Source: Anaerocolumna jejuensis DSM 15929 (GTDB lineage: Bacteria; Bacillota; Clostridia; Lachnospirales; Lachnospiraceae). From it: a stretch of DNA of 64,000 nt. The notes under the pieces are model-generated. The model ran no database searches, had not been told where the DNA came from, and saw nothing but the letters and a program-made list of their open reading frames with translations. Position 1 is the first letter of the stretch. Each line of letters begins with the position of its first letter. This document shows positions 22,637-32,425 of this stretch, one piece after another. The DNA is taken from positions 546,412 through 610,411 of the forward strand of contig NZ_FRAC01000007.1 in the NCBI RefSeq assembly GCF_900142215.1, in the 5' to 3' direction. The position numbers were made by a program, and so were the translations under genes.

Positions 22637-25567
22637 ATGCATAAGAGAAAGCGGATATTGAAGATTATAACCTGTATACTGGTGGTATTTGTTATTTTTT
22701 CGGTATACAATAATTTAACTGCATATTCTGCCAATGAGAAGAAGGGAAAGAATATACTCTTTATTAGTTCTTATAATGAAAATTTTCCAAGTGTTCCCGA
22801 TGAAGTGAAAGGAATCCGGTCCGTATTCCCGGAAGAGAAGTACAATGTAGATTTTGAATATATGGATTCCAAGCGCTTTGTTACGGATGAGAGCAGAAAA
22901 TTGTTTCATGATCTTCTTCAGTATAAGCTGGAACATCTTCCTGCTTATGATGGTGTTATTGTTGGGGATGACTATGCACTGCAATTTGTAATGGATTATC
23001 AGGAAGAGATGTTTCCAGGTATTCCCATCGTGTTCTTAGGAGTTAATGATACGGACAGGGTGAAGGCAGCGGAGCAGAAAAGCAATATAACAGGCATTGT
23101 CGAAGAACTTTCCCTGGAGGATAACATCCGTTTAGGACTCAGCCTTAATAAGAAGGCGAAGAGAGTTGTTGCCATTGTTGACGGCACCTTAACGGGAATT
23201 GGCGATGAAAGGCAGTTTTACTCTTTAAAAGATGAATTTCCGGAGCTTACCTTTGATGAGATCAATGCGGCAAAGTACACCTTTGCTGAAGTGGGCGATT
23301 TGGTAAGTAAGCTGGGAAATGATACTATTCTATTATATTTAAGTATGTATACGGACAAAACGAACACCGATATTACCATACCGGAAGCATCCGCCCTCTT
23401 GAGCGAAGCTGCCAAAGTTCCCATAATCCGCGCGGAAGTCGGCGGAGTCGGCAATGGAGTACTTGGCGGTAAAATGTTTTCGTATTATCATTCCAGTGTA
23501 AAAGCTGCCAAAACTCTTAAGAAAATTTTTGAAGGAACCTCTCCTGATTCAATCCCTATTGTTACTAAAAGTCCTAACTACTACATTTTTGATTATAATG
23601 TTTTAAAAAAGCACCATATTTCATTACATAACCTTCCTGAAGGTTCTAAGATAGAGGGACGTAAAATTTCCTTTATGGAACAGCATCCGATACTTACAGC
23701 GAATTTCGTTTTAATTGTATCTCTTTCATTACTGGTTATCATACTGCTTAGTACGGATAATATCAGACGAAGGAAAATGGAAAAAAGACTGCAGGAAAGT
23801 CATGAGGAATTAGTTCAGACCTACGAAGAGCTGACGGCATCGGAAGAGGAATTAAGAGTGCAGTATGAGCTTTCCCAGCAGCATATGGAAAAAATAGAAA
23901 TCCTGAACCAAAAGTACAGCATAGCCGTAGAAAGTACCGGCAGTGCTGTCTGGGAGTATGATGTTACCTTAAGGACCCTGTCTGTTTCAGAGGGATTTTT
24001 AAACAGTGTTGATTCCAAGCTTACACAGATGAAGGATATTGACATACTTCTGGACGGAATTTTGAGTAAGGAGCAGAAGGATACTGTTATAGCGGAGTAT
24101 ACCCGTTACCTTAATGGGGAAATAGATAAGATTTATAGGGAGCTCATGCTCTATAACCACAAAGGGGAGAAAATCTGGGTGCTGCTCAGCGGCAAGGGAG
24201 TCCATGATTTAAAGGGAACGGTAACGTCGTTGAACGGGCTGCTCATTGATATTACAAAAATTAAGGAGCAGGAGGAATTTATCAAGTATCTGGCAAGTAA
24301 TGATCATCTGACCAATCTTCCCAACCGGATGAGCTTTATGGAAAAGATAAACACGGAATTACAGGCAAAAGCCTGCGGAGCCATCCTTTTAATGGATATC
24401 GATAATTTTAAGGGAATCAATGATTCCGTAGGGCATTTGTACGGGGATAAAATGCTTTCATTGATTGCAGAGCGTATCCGTACTCTTATAGGTGAGAATA
24501 TATTGGCCTACCGTTTTGGAGGGGACGAGTTTATCGTCCTGATTACCGGCAATGATGTTGAATTATTGATAGAAAGCTGCCTGGAGAAAATAAAGGAATT
24601 ATTCAGCGAGCCCATTCAGCTGATGGGAACAGAGCACCTTGTGAAGTTCAGCATCGGAATTACTGTTTTTCCGAAAGACAATTCGGACATGGAACGGCTC
24701 CTGATCAACGCAGATACAGCCATGTATTTTGTTAAGGATAATGGCAGGGACAACCATATGTTTTACAGTGATAAAATTCTGGAGGACATCAGAAGCAAGG
24801 CTGAAATCGAGGATATCCTGCGGGATGCCTTACGGGATGACGGCCTGCGCCTGCTCTATCAGCCCCAGATAAATGTCAATACGGGAAAGATTGATGAATT
24901 CGAAGCACTTCTTCGCTTAAAGAACAGAAATCTGTCACCGGCAAAGTTCATTGAAGTGGCGGAAATGAGCGGATTAATTATTGACATCGGCAGATGGGTA
25001 ACCAAAGAAGCAATCCGTCAGATGGCAGAATGGCGGGATAAAGGATATCCGGTAAAACCCGTTGCCATTAACTTTTCAGGAAAGCAGTTAAATGACAGAG
25101 AGTATATTTCCTTCCTGCATGATACGCTGCAGGAGTACCAGATTGACCCCAGATATGTGGAAATCGAAATTACGGAAAGTATTTTGGTAGAAGAGACGGA
25201 AAATACACTGACATTTTTAAATGAGCTGAAGGCTATGGGACTGCGGATTGCCATGGATGATTTTGGAACAGGGTATTCCTCCATCAATTACCTGACCTTC
25301 ATTCCTGTCAACAAGATCAAGCTGGATAAGTCCCTTTGCGAGAAATTTATAAATCTGGACAACAGTGTAATGTGCAGCCTCATTGGTCTTATGCATAGCC
25401 TGAATCTCATTATAACAGCGGAGGGAATCGAGGAGACTTATCAGTATTACAGGTTAAAAGAGGGCGGCTGTGACCTTATTCAGGGATATTTGTTCAGCAA
25501 ACCTCTTGCCAGCCAGGATATTGAAAATGTCTATAATTATAATTTTATCAATCAAACAATGCAATAA
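22637..25567 (+). CDS. Membrane GGDEF-EAL protein with extracellular ABC-type substrate-binding domain
   Basis: This 976-residue cyclic-di-GMP protein has TM1 or an uncleaved signal (about 8-28), an extracellular periplasmic-binding-like domain (about 36-345, starting NILFISSYNENFPSVPDEVKGI), TM2 (about 356-376), a coiled coil, a PAS-like region (about 430-545), GGDEF (about 560-720) and EAL (about 735-970). The GGDEF motif (YRFGGDEF, about 627) is intact. No RxxD inhibitory site precedes it. The EAL motif EALLR (about 756), DDFGTGYSS and AEGIE elements are intact, so either synthase or phosphodiesterase activity is possible. The extracellular domain suggests nutrient-linked c-di-GMP control. 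It is transcribed alone, with a terminator downstream. Confidence 0.92.
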   Translation: MHKRKRILKIITCILVVFVIFSVYNNLTAYSANEKKGKNILFISSYNENFPSVPDEVKGIRSVFPEEKYNVDFEYMDSKRFVTDESRKLFHDLLQYKLEHLPAYDGVIVGDDYALQFVMDYQEEMFPGIPIVFLGVNDTDRVKAAEQKSNITGIVEELSLEDNIRLGLSLNKKAKRVVAIVDGTLTGIGDERQFYSLKDEFPELTFDEINAAKYTFAEVGDLVSKLGNDTILLYLSMYTDKTNTDITIPEASALLSEAAKVPIIRAEVGGVGNGVLGGKMFSYYHSSVKAAKTLKKIFEGTSPDSIPIVTKSPNYYIFDYNVLKKHHISLHNLPEGSKIEGRKISFMEQHPILTANFVLIVSLSLLVIILLSTDNIRRRKMEKRLQESHEELVQTYEELTASEEELRVQYELSQQHMEKIEILNQKYSIAVESTGSAVWEYDVTLRTLSVSEGFLNSVDSKLTQMKDIDILLDGILSKEQKDTVIAEYTRYLNGEIDKIYRELMLYNHKGEKIWVLLSGKGVHDLKGTVTSLNGLLIDITKIKEQEEFIKYLASNDHLTNLPNRMSFMEKINTELQAKACGAILLMDIDNFKGINDSVGHLYGDKMLSLIAERIRTLIGENILAYRFGGDEFIVLITGNDVELLIESCLEKIKELFSEPIQLMGTEHLVKFSIGITVFPKDNSDMERLLINADTAMYFVKDNGRDNHMFYSDKILEDIRSKAEIEDILRDALRDDGLRLLYQPQINVNTGKIDEFEALLRLKNRNLSPAKFIEVAEMSGLIIDIGRWVTKEAIRQMAEWRDKGYPVKPVAINFSGKQLNDREYISFLHDTLQEYQIDPRYVEIEITESILVEETENTLTFLNELKAMGLRIAMDDFGTGYSSINYLTFIPVNKIKLDKSLCEKFINLDNSVMCSLIGLMHSLNLIITAEGIEETYQYYRLKEGGCDLIQGYLFSKPLASQDIENVYNYNFINQTMQ

Positions 25568-25588
25568 AGCAGAAACAGAAAAAGTCAG

Positions 25589-25632
25589 AGCTGCCGCAAA
25601 GGTTAATTCCAAAGCCTTTGCGGCAGCTTTTT
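25589..25632 (+). terminator. Rho-independent terminator after the GGDEF-EAL gene
   Basis: AGCTGCCGCAAAGG pairs with CCTTTGCGGCAGCT and is followed by TTTTTG. The GCTGCCGCAAA motif recurs in the hairpin at 46300. Confidence 0.85.
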
Positions 25633-25693
25633 GTATATTTTAAAGGGTTTTGGTTAATTAATATCTTTATCACATGATGGAAAAGGAGATATT

Positions 25694-25888
25694 ATGCAGG
25701 AGAAAAAAGAAGATACTTTAAACTCTGTCCAAAATAAAAGACTTAATAAGATTAAGGCTACGAACAGTGAAGAAACGGCAGCCTGGGCTAACGAAGAAAA
25801 ATCAGTAAATGACAGTAATGTGTCCATACCTTCAGAGTATGAGGTGGGAAAAGCCAAGAACTGGGTTGACAATGGAAGCCAGTTATAA
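25694..25888 (+). CDS. DUF3787 family small protein
   Basis: This 64-residue hydrophilic protein ends in ETAAWANEEKSVNDSNVSIPSEYEVGKAKNWVDNGSQL. The TAAWAN, SNV-IPS and V-AK-WVD-N pattern is that of the clostridial DUF3787 family, whose role is unknown. GGAG precedes the ATG. It lies 65 bp upstream of nifJ on the same strand and could be co-transcribed, although the association is probably not functional. Confidence 0.85.
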   Translation: MQEKKEDTLNSVQNKRLNKIKATNSEETAAWANEEKSVNDSNVSIPSEYEVGKAKNWVDNGSQL

Positions 25889-25952
25889 CAATTTTTAACT
25901 ACTGATTATCGAATATCCATTTGGAGAGCGGATATTCAGGAAAGAGGAAAAA

Positions 25953-28900
25953 ATGTCTAAAATAACAATGACAGTAGACGGTAATACGGCAGCAGCCTAT
26001 GCAGCCTATGCCTTTACCGATGTAGCAGCAATTTATCCCATAACCCCATCCTCCAATATGGCCGAAGTTACCGATGATTGGGCGGCAAAGGGAAGAAAAA
26101 ACATTTTCGGACAAAGTGTAAATGTAGTAGAAATGCAGTCTGAGGCCGGAGCTGCCGGTGCATTTCACGGCTCCCTGCAGGCAGGGGCATTGACGACTAC
26201 CTTTACGGCGTCCCAGGGCTTGCTGCTTATGATTCCCAATATGTATAAAGCAGCAGGTGAATTGCTTCCCGGTGTTTTCCATGTCAGTGCAAGAGCCCTG
26301 GCAGCCCATGCCTTGAGTATCTTCGGAGACCATCAGGATGTTATGGCCGTCAGGCAGACGGGTTGTGCCATGCTGGCAAGCGGCTCTGTACAGGAGGTAA
26401 TTGATCTGGCACCGGTCGCCCACCTTTCTGCCATAAAGGGAAGGGTGCCTTTTGTACATTTCTTTGACGGATTCCGTACCTCTCATGAAATACAAAAGGT
26501 AGAAGCTCTGGATTATGAGGATTATGCATCCCTTCTTGACTGGGAGGCCTTAAAGAAATTCAGGGAAAGGGCACTTTCTCCCAACCATCCGGTTACCAGA
26601 GGAACGGCTCAGAATCCGGATATCTATTTCCAGGGAAGGGAATCCAGCAATCCCTTTTATCAAGACCTGATTCCAATTGTAGAGGAATACCTGGAGAGGA
26701 CAGGAAAGCTGACAGGACGCAAATACGGACTCTTTGATTATTATGGAGCAGAGGATGCGGAATATATTATTATTGCCATGGGTTCCGTGACCCAGACCAT
26801 AGAGGAAACCATAGACTACCATAACAGCAGGGGTGAGAAATACGGACTTGTAAAGGTACACCTCTACAGGCCCTTCAGCATGAAACATCTGATTGATTCT
26901 ATTCCTGGTTCTGTAAAGAAAATTGCTGTTCTTGACAGGACAAAAGAACCCGGAGCCCTCTATGAGCCACTTTATATGGATGTCTGCGCCAGCTTTTCAG
27001 ATAGAAAGGATAAGCCCCTCATTATCGGAGGACGCTTTGGCCTTGGCTCCAAGGATACGGGACCGGTTGATATTACCTCAGTTTATGAGAACTTAAAGCA
27101 GGAAACACCCAAAGACCATTTTACTATTGGCATTACGGATGATGTCACGGAAACCTCTCTGCCCCTGATTCCGAAATTCCAGGCAGAGCCTGCTGACAGA
27201 AAGTCCTGTAAATTCTGGGGACTGGGCTCGGATGGAACGGTGGGAGCCAATAAGCAGGCAATCATGATCATAGGAAATTCTACCGATTATAATGTACAGG
27301 CATATTTTGACTATGACTCCAAGAAATCCGGCGGTATTACCATGTCCAATCTAAGGTTTGGCAAATCACCCATAAAGTCCACCTATCTGGTAGACCATGC
27401 GGATTATGCGGCGTGCCATAACCAGTCCTATATCAATAAATATGATATGCTGAGTGATTTAAAGCCCGGCGGAATCTTTGTTTTAAACTGCCGGTGGAAG
27501 GAAGAGGAACTGGAAGAAATGCTGCCTGCAAGGGTAAAAAGGGCACTGGCAGATAAGGCAGTCCGCTTCTTTATCATTGATGCCGTAAGCATTGCTGCGG
27601 AAATTGGCCTTGGCAACCGGATTAATATGATAATGCAGGGCGCCTTTTTTAAACTCATTGATATTCTGCCGGAAGAAGTATTTGTAAAGGCATTGAAGGA
27701 TGCGGCAGCCTATTCCTACAGTAAAAAAGGGGAGCAGGTCGTAGCCATGAACCATGCAGCCATTGATAAGGGTGTTTCGGGAGTTCATGAGGTCAAAATA
27801 CCGGAGAACTGGAAGGATGCCAGAGAGGAAAAGCGGGAAGGGGAAAAAGAGCCGGAATTCGTGGAGAATATTATGCGCCCCATACAGGAATTAAAGGGCA
27901 ATGCCCTGCCTGTCAGTGCCTTTAACGGAAGAGAGGACGGAACCTTCCCCAATGGCTCCACCGCTTTTGAAAAGCGCGGCATTGCCGTCAATGTACCGGA
28001 ATGGATTGATAAGAACTGTATCCAGTGCAACCAATGCTCCTTTGTTTGTCCTCATGGAGTTATCAGGCCCTTCCTGATGACGGAAGAGGATATGAAAAAT
28101 GCCCCGGCGGATTATACTGCTATTAAGGCAACAGGGAAAGGTTATGAGAATTATGTCTTCCGTATACAGGTAAGTACCATGGATTGCACCGGCTGCGGCA
28201 ATTGCGCGGATATTTGTCCGGCAAAGGAGAAAGCCCTGGTTATGAAGCCCATTGACACCCAGACAGAGGTGCAGGTTCCCAACTGGAAATATGCTTTTTA
28301 TGAAATAGGCCACAAAAATGATACTCCCCTTGGAAGCACCGTAAAGGACAGTCAGTTCAGGCAGCCACTCATCGAATTTTCCGGAGCCTGTGCCGGCTGC
28401 GGTGAAACACCTTATATTAAGCTTATTACACAGCTTTACGGGGATAGGATGATGATTGCCAATGCAACAGGCTGTTCCTCCATCTGGGGAGCCTCTGCAC
28501 CGAGCACATCCTATACTGCCAATAAGGAAGGAAGAGGACCGGCCTGGGCTAATTCACTCTTCGAGGACAATGCGGAATATGGCTTTGGCATGTACCTGGG
28601 CAATAAGCAAATCCGGAATAAGCTGGAGGCTCTCATGAAGGAGCTGCTGGATACCGGGATTGAAGAGGAGCTCAAGGAGCTGTTAAATGATTGGATTCAC
28701 TATAAGGAGGATGGAGAAGTCAGCAGGACGGTCAGTGAAAAGCTGTTAAAAGCGTTGTCGGGATACAAGACCGCTGACAAAGAGAAGGAAAAGCTGATAG
28801 GTGAACTTCTTGAGAAGAAGGATTATCTGGTGAAGAGGTCCCACTGGATTGTGGGAGGCGACGGCTGGGCTTATGATATAGGCTATGGCGGACTTGACCA

Positions 28901-29495
28901 GGTAATGGCCTCCGGAGAGGATGTTAATGTGCTGGTGTTTGACACAGAGGTCTATTCCAATACCGGCGGGCAGGCATCCAAATCAACTCCTGTTGCCGCT
29001 GTAGCCAAGTTTGCTGCTTCCGGCAAAAAATCCGGCAAAAAGGATTTGGGAAGAATGATGATGACCTATGGCAACGTCTATGTGGCACAGGTGGGAATCC
29101 ATGCGGATAACAATCAGCTGTTAAAGGCAGTAAAAGAGGCCGAAAGCTACAAAGGGCCCTCCATTATCATTGCCTATTCCCCCTGCATCAGTCATGGTAT
29201 AAAGGTCGGAATGGGTAAAAGCATGGAGACTGTTAAAGAAGCCGTAAAGGCAGGCTACTGGCATCTGTACCGCTATAATCCGGAGCTTAAAAAGGAGGGC
29301 AAGAATCCTTTTGTCCTGGATTCCAAAGCACCGACAGGCAGCTTTAGAGACTTCCTTTTAGGACAGGTGCGCTACAGCTCCCTTGTAAAGGCATACCCCA
29401 AGGAATCGGAAGAACTGTTTCAGAAAGCAGAAGAGCAGGCAAGAGAGCGTTACGAGACCTATAAGACCCTTGCGGAGCTTAAAGTAAATTCATAA
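25953..29495 (+). CDS. nifJ: Pyruvate:ferredoxin (flavodoxin) oxidoreductase
   Basis: This single-chain 1180-residue enzyme oxidises pyruvate and CoA to acetyl-CoA and CO2 while reducing ferredoxin, the central catabolic step in Clostridia. The order is alpha domain (YPITPSSNMAEVTDDWA at the N-terminus), gamma domain (about 420-620), two-cluster ferredoxin domain with CIQCNQCSFVCP (about 689) and CTGCGNCADICP (about 745), then the beta/TPP domain with GACAGCGETPY, GGDGWAYDIGYGGLDQV and EVYSNTGGQASKSTP. Length is normal for the family. AGGAAAGAGG precedes the ATG. Confidence 0.98.
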   Translation: MSKITMTVDGNTAAAYAAYAFTDVAAIYPITPSSNMAEVTDDWAAKGRKNIFGQSVNVVEMQSEAGAAGAFHGSLQAGALTTTFTASQGLLLMIPNMYKAAGELLPGVFHVSARALAAHALSIFGDHQDVMAVRQTGCAMLASGSVQEVIDLAPVAHLSAIKGRVPFVHFFDGFRTSHEIQKVEALDYEDYASLLDWEALKKFRERALSPNHPVTRGTAQNPDIYFQGRESSNPFYQDLIPIVEEYLERTGKLTGRKYGLFDYYGAEDAEYIIIAMGSVTQTIEETIDYHNSRGEKYGLVKVHLYRPFSMKHLIDSIPGSVKKIAVLDRTKEPGALYEPLYMDVCASFSDRKDKPLIIGGRFGLGSKDTGPVDITSVYENLKQETPKDHFTIGITDDVTETSLPLIPKFQAEPADRKSCKFWGLGSDGTVGANKQAIMIIGNSTDYNVQAYFDYDSKKSGGITMSNLRFGKSPIKSTYLVDHADYAACHNQSYINKYDMLSDLKPGGIFVLNCRWKEEELEEMLPARVKRALADKAVRFFIIDAVSIAAEIGLGNRINMIMQGAFFKLIDILPEEVFVKALKDAAAYSYSKKGEQVVAMNHAAIDKGVSGVHEVKIPENWKDAREEKREGEKEPEFVENIMRPIQELKGNALPVSAFNGREDGTFPNGSTAFEKRGIAVNVPEWIDKNCIQCNQCSFVCPHGVIRPFLMTEEDMKNAPADYTAIKATGKGYENYVFRIQVSTMDCTGCGNCADICPAKEKALVMKPIDTQTEVQVPNWKYAFYEIGHKNDTPLGSTVKDSQFRQPLIEFSGACAGCGETPYIKLITQLYGDRMMIANATGCSSIWGASAPSTSYTANKEGRGPAWANSLFEDNAEYGFGMYLGNKQIRNKLEALMKELLDTGIEEELKELLNDWIHYKEDGEVSRTVSEKLLKALSGYKTADKEKEKLIGELLEKKDYLVKRSHWIVGGDGWAYDIGYGGLDQVMASGEDVNVLVFDTEVYSNTGGQASKSTPVAAVAKFAASGKKSGKKDLGRMMMTYGNVYVAQVGIHADNNQLLKAVKEAESYKGPSIIIAYSPCISHGIKVGMGKSMETVKEAVKAGYWHLYRYNPELKKEGKNPFVLDSKAPTGSFRDFLLGQVRYSSLVKAYPKESEELFQKAEEQARERYETYKTLAELKVNS

Positions 29496-29526
29496 AAAAT
29501 AAAGTTAATTTTATGCATGAGTTTTG

Positions 29527-29570
29527 ATGCGCCGTAATGCGGAGATTTAAGTATTACGGTGCATTTTTAT
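29527..29570 (+). terminator. Rho-independent terminator after nifJ
   Basis: ATGCGCCGTAAT pairs with ATTACGGTGCAT (one mismatch) around a 14-base loop and runs into TTTTTAT. Confidence 0.75.
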
Positions 29571-29723
29571 GTTGTGGGCGGAAGCTTTTCCGTCATTGGT
29601 CTCATGGGTTTGCCGTGCATAAAAGAAGCATTAAAACTTGACAGAGGACAGGGTAGTATAGTATAACTGCATATGTTATTGCATATTGATACAAAAAAAT
29701 TTTATAATATCGAAAAAGAGTTA

Positions 29724-29752
29724 TTGACAAATAGTAGGAAAGGTAGTATAAA
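29724..29752 (+). promoter_or_regulatory. Promoter of metNIQ
   Basis: TTGACA (29724-29729) and TATAAA (29747-29752) are separated by 17 bp, 54 bases before the metN start. The leader is too short for an S-box riboswitch. Confidence 0.65.
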
Positions 29753-29806
29753 TTATTCATACAAATCATATCAAAAAAGTATGAAATAAAAACACAGGGT
29801 GAAGGT

Positions 29807-30622
29807 ATGATTGAGGTAAAGCAGTTAACAAAAGAATTTTCCATTGCCAAGGACAAAAAGCTTACGGTTCTGAAAGATATCAATCTGGTAATTGAAGATA
29901 GGGATATCTTTGGAATAATAGGTATGAGCGGTGCCGGAAAAAGCACATTTATCAGATGTTTGAATTTGCTGGAAAAACCAACAAAGGGAAGTATTCTGAT
30001 CGACGGGGTGGATATAACAAGGAAAAGAGGCAGGCAGTTACTTATTCTTCGAAAACAAATCGGAATGATATTCCAAAACTTTAACCTGTTAATGCAGAAA
30101 AATGTCAGCAGAAACATTGCCTTTGGACTGGAAATAACCAAGGCAAGGTATTTTAAGATTCCCGGCATGTCCGGGAGGGAATATGAAGAGCTAGGTTATT
30201 TTAAGAAGAGAAGCCTTAAGAAAAAGGAAATAGAAAGACGTGTAGATGAATTGCTTAAACTGGTTGATTTGGAGGATAAAAAATACGAATATCCCTCCAA
30301 GCTAAGCGGCGGACAGCGTCAGAGAGTAGCAATCGCCAGAGCACTTGCCACCTATCCCTCCATCCTGCTGTGTGATGAAGCGACCTCAGCCCTTGACAGC
30401 AGAACCACAGAATCCATCCTGAAGCTGCTAAAGAAGATCAATGAAGAAACCGGCGTTACCATTGTTATGATTACCCATGAAATGAATGTGGTGCAGAAGA
30501 TTTGCAACAAGGTTGCTGTTCTGGATAAGTCGGAAATTGTGGCTTCCGGTTATACGAAAGAGGTGTTCGGGGATACCTCGTCTGAAATCGTAGCACAGCT
30601 ATTAGGGGGAGAGGAAGCATAA
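29807..30622 (+). CDS. metN: Methionine ABC transporter ATP-binding protein (short MetN)
   Basis: This ATPase drives methionine import with MetI and MetQ. The 271-residue protein has Walker A GMSGAGKSTF (about 38), signature LSGGQRQRVAIARAL (about 166) and Walker B ILLCDEATSALD (about 185). It is about 70 residues shorter than standard MetN because it ends soon after the nucleotide-binding domain and lacks the C-terminal NIL domain that gives methionine feedback inhibition. It also carries an extra basic loop (about 112-140) before the signature. The metI start overlaps its stop (TAATG). Confidence 0.9.
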   Translation: MIEVKQLTKEFSIAKDKKLTVLKDINLVIEDRDIFGIIGMSGAGKSTFIRCLNLLEKPTKGSILIDGVDITRKRGRQLLILRKQIGMIFQNFNLLMQKNVSRNIAFGLEITKARYFKIPGMSGREYEELGYFKKRSLKKKEIERRVDELLKLVDLEDKKYEYPSKLSGGQRQRVAIARALATYPSILLCDEATSALDSRTTESILKLLKKINEETGVTIVMITHEMNVVQKICNKVAVLDKSEIVASGYTKEVFGDTSSEIVAQLLGGEEA

Positions 30623-31338
30623 TGTACATGGAGATTTGTTTAACAGGCTTTACTAAGATAGTAGGAGGATTATATTCTGAGTATGGAAGCATGCTCGGCC
30701 AGGGAATTCTGGATACTCTTTTTATGACCTTTGCCTCAGCGGCAGCAGCGTACATAATGGGCATTCCTATTGGAATCCTGGCAGAAGTAACCAGAAAGGG
30801 CGGCATTCGTCCTGTTCCGGTATTAAACGCAATCTTAGGCTTTATTATTAATATGGGCAGGTCCATTCCTTTTATTATATTACTGGTAGCAGTAATGCCT
30901 TTTACCAGAATAGTGGCAGGAACTACCATTGGCCCAAAGGCGGCAACCGTTCCTTTGATAATCGCAGCAACGCCCTTTGTAGCAAGACTGGTAGAGAGTT
31001 CCCTCAGGGAAGTGGATGCCGGTGTCATAGAAGCGGCTAAGGCGATGGGAGCCAACACCATGCAGATCATATACAAGGTATTGCTTCCGGAAGCACTGCC
31101 ATCCCTCATTATGGGAGCATCCCTTGCCACAATAACGCTGGTAGGATATACGGCAATGGCTGGTGCTGTCGGCGGCAGAGGATTAGGCGATATCGCACTG
31201 AGATTCGGTTATTACCGTTATGAGGCAGATGTTATGCTTGTAACAATTATCCTGCTCATTATTATGGTCCAGATAATCCAGAGTCTGGGACATTTCATAT
31301 CAAAGAAGATTGATAAAAGAGGAAAAGGAGAGAATTAA
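30622..31338 (+). CDS. metI: Methionine ABC transporter permease
   Basis: The 238-residue permease has about five membrane helices and the coupling loop EVDAGVIEAAKAMGANTMQIIYKVLLPEALPSL. GYTAMAGAVGGRGLGDIALRFGYYRY is the usual MetI C-terminal signature. Its ATG shares one base with the metN stop and GGGGGAGAGG lies upstream. metQ follows two bases after its stop, so metNIQ is a tight operon. Confidence 0.95.
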   Translation: MYMEICLTGFTKIVGGLYSEYGSMLGQGILDTLFMTFASAAAAYIMGIPIGILAEVTRKGGIRPVPVLNAILGFIINMGRSIPFIILLVAVMPFTRIVAGTTIGPKAATVPLIIAATPFVARLVESSLREVDAGVIEAAKAMGANTMQIIYKVLLPEALPSLIMGASLATITLVGYTAMAGAVGGRGLGDIALRFGYYRYEADVMLVTIILLIIMVQIIQSLGHFISKKIDKRGKGEN

Positions 31339-31340
31339 TT

Positions 31341-32246
31341 ATGAAAAAAACGAAAAGACTGGCAGCATCCGTATTAAGCCTGTTATTGGTGGGAACGTTA
31401 CTTGCAGGCTGCGGAACCAAGAACAACAGCACAGGAGCAGCAGATACTCCGACACCGGAGCCTACGAAAGAAGCTGCCGCAGATGACAAGTCAGGGGAGC
31501 AGAAAGAATTAACGGAAATAGTAGTGGGAGCAACCGTTGAACCCCATGCTACCATTTTAAATTCCGATGCGGTAAAGAATTCTCTTGCAGAGCAGGGATA
31601 TTCCATTAAGGTAGTAGAGTACACCGACTATATTCAGCCAAATTCAGCTACCGAGGACGGAAGTCTGGATGCCAACTTCTTCCAGCATGTACCTTATCTG
31701 GATGATTTTAATTCCAAGAACGGCACCCATTTAAAGGCAGTTGCGAATGTACATTTTGAGCCTCTTGGCATTTATCCCGGTAAGACAAAGACCCTGGATG
31801 CCATTTCAGAGGGAGCACAGATCGCAGTTCCCAATGATACCACCAACGAAGCAAGAGCTTTACTGCTCTTAGAAAAAGCCGGATTAATCAAATTAAAGGA
31901 AAATGTCGGCCTTGAAGCTACCGCAAAGGATATCACGGAAAATTCGAAGAAGCTGAAAATAGTTGAAATCGAAGCTGCCCAGACAGCGAAAGTATTACAG
32001 GATGTGGACCTTGCCGTAATCAATGGTAACTATGCTTTAAGCGAAGGGCTTTCTGCTTCAAAGGATGCCCTGCTGGTAGAGGATGCTTCATCAGATGCCG
32101 CTAAAACCTATGCCAATGTAATCGTAGTAAAAGAAGGAAATGAAGATTCCGATAAGACAAAGGCTCTCATCAAAGCAGTTACCTCCGAGGAAACAAAGAA
32201 GTTTATTGAGGATAAATGGCAGGGTGCCGTAGTACCGGTATTCTAA
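31341..32246 (+). CDS. metQ: Methionine-binding lipoprotein MetQ (NlpA family)
   Basis: This 301-residue lipoprotein captures methionine for MetNI. A signal peptide ends in the lipobox LLAGCGTKN (Cys about 24), followed by a low-complexity Thr/Pro/Glu linker. The mature NlpA-type domain begins EIVVGATVEPHATILNS and includes DGSLDANFFQHVPYLDDFN and a conserved C-terminal IEDKWQGAVVPVF. AAAGGAGAG precedes the ATG. Other substrates are possible in the NlpA family, but the MetNI neighbours support methionine or a derivative. Confidence 0.93.
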   Translation: MKKTKRLAASVLSLLLVGTLLAGCGTKNNSTGAADTPTPEPTKEAAADDKSGEQKELTEIVVGATVEPHATILNSDAVKNSLAEQGYSIKVVEYTDYIQPNSATEDGSLDANFFQHVPYLDDFNSKNGTHLKAVANVHFEPLGIYPGKTKTLDAISEGAQIAVPNDTTNEARALLLLEKAGLIKLKENVGLEATAKDITENSKKLKIVEIEAAQTAKVLQDVDLAVINGNYALSEGLSASKDALLVEDASSDAAKTYANVIVVKEGNEDSDKTKALIKAVTSEETKKFIEDKWQGAVVPVF

Positions 32247-32313
32247 TAATAGAAAGTTTATGAAGTATTCTGAATAATATTCTGAATAACAGACCAGATT
32301 TGAACCATTGTAG

Positions 32314-32350
32314 AAAACAGCCGGATTTTATGTGATTCCGGCTGTTTTTA
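32314..32350 (+). terminator. Rho-independent terminator after metNIQ
   Basis: AAAACAGCCGGAAT-like arms (AAAACAGCCGGA with TCCGGCTGTTTT) enclose an 11-base loop and end in a T-run. Confidence 0.85.
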
Positions 32351-32425
32351 TGTTATCTTTGGGATTGTTTTGTCATTTAGGGTAGAGTATAATAAACACA
32401 TATTGAACAAAGGAAAGGAAAAGCG

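Noticed and set aside
29575..29806. S-box (SAM) riboswitch before metNIQ
   Set aside because: No S-box core is visible, and the leader between the predicted promoter and metN is only about 50 bases.
29602..30168. Minus-strand ORF of 188 codons overlapping the metN start and promoter
   Set aside because: It covers the TTGACA/TATAAA promoter and the Walker A region of metN; composition is that of antisense DNA.
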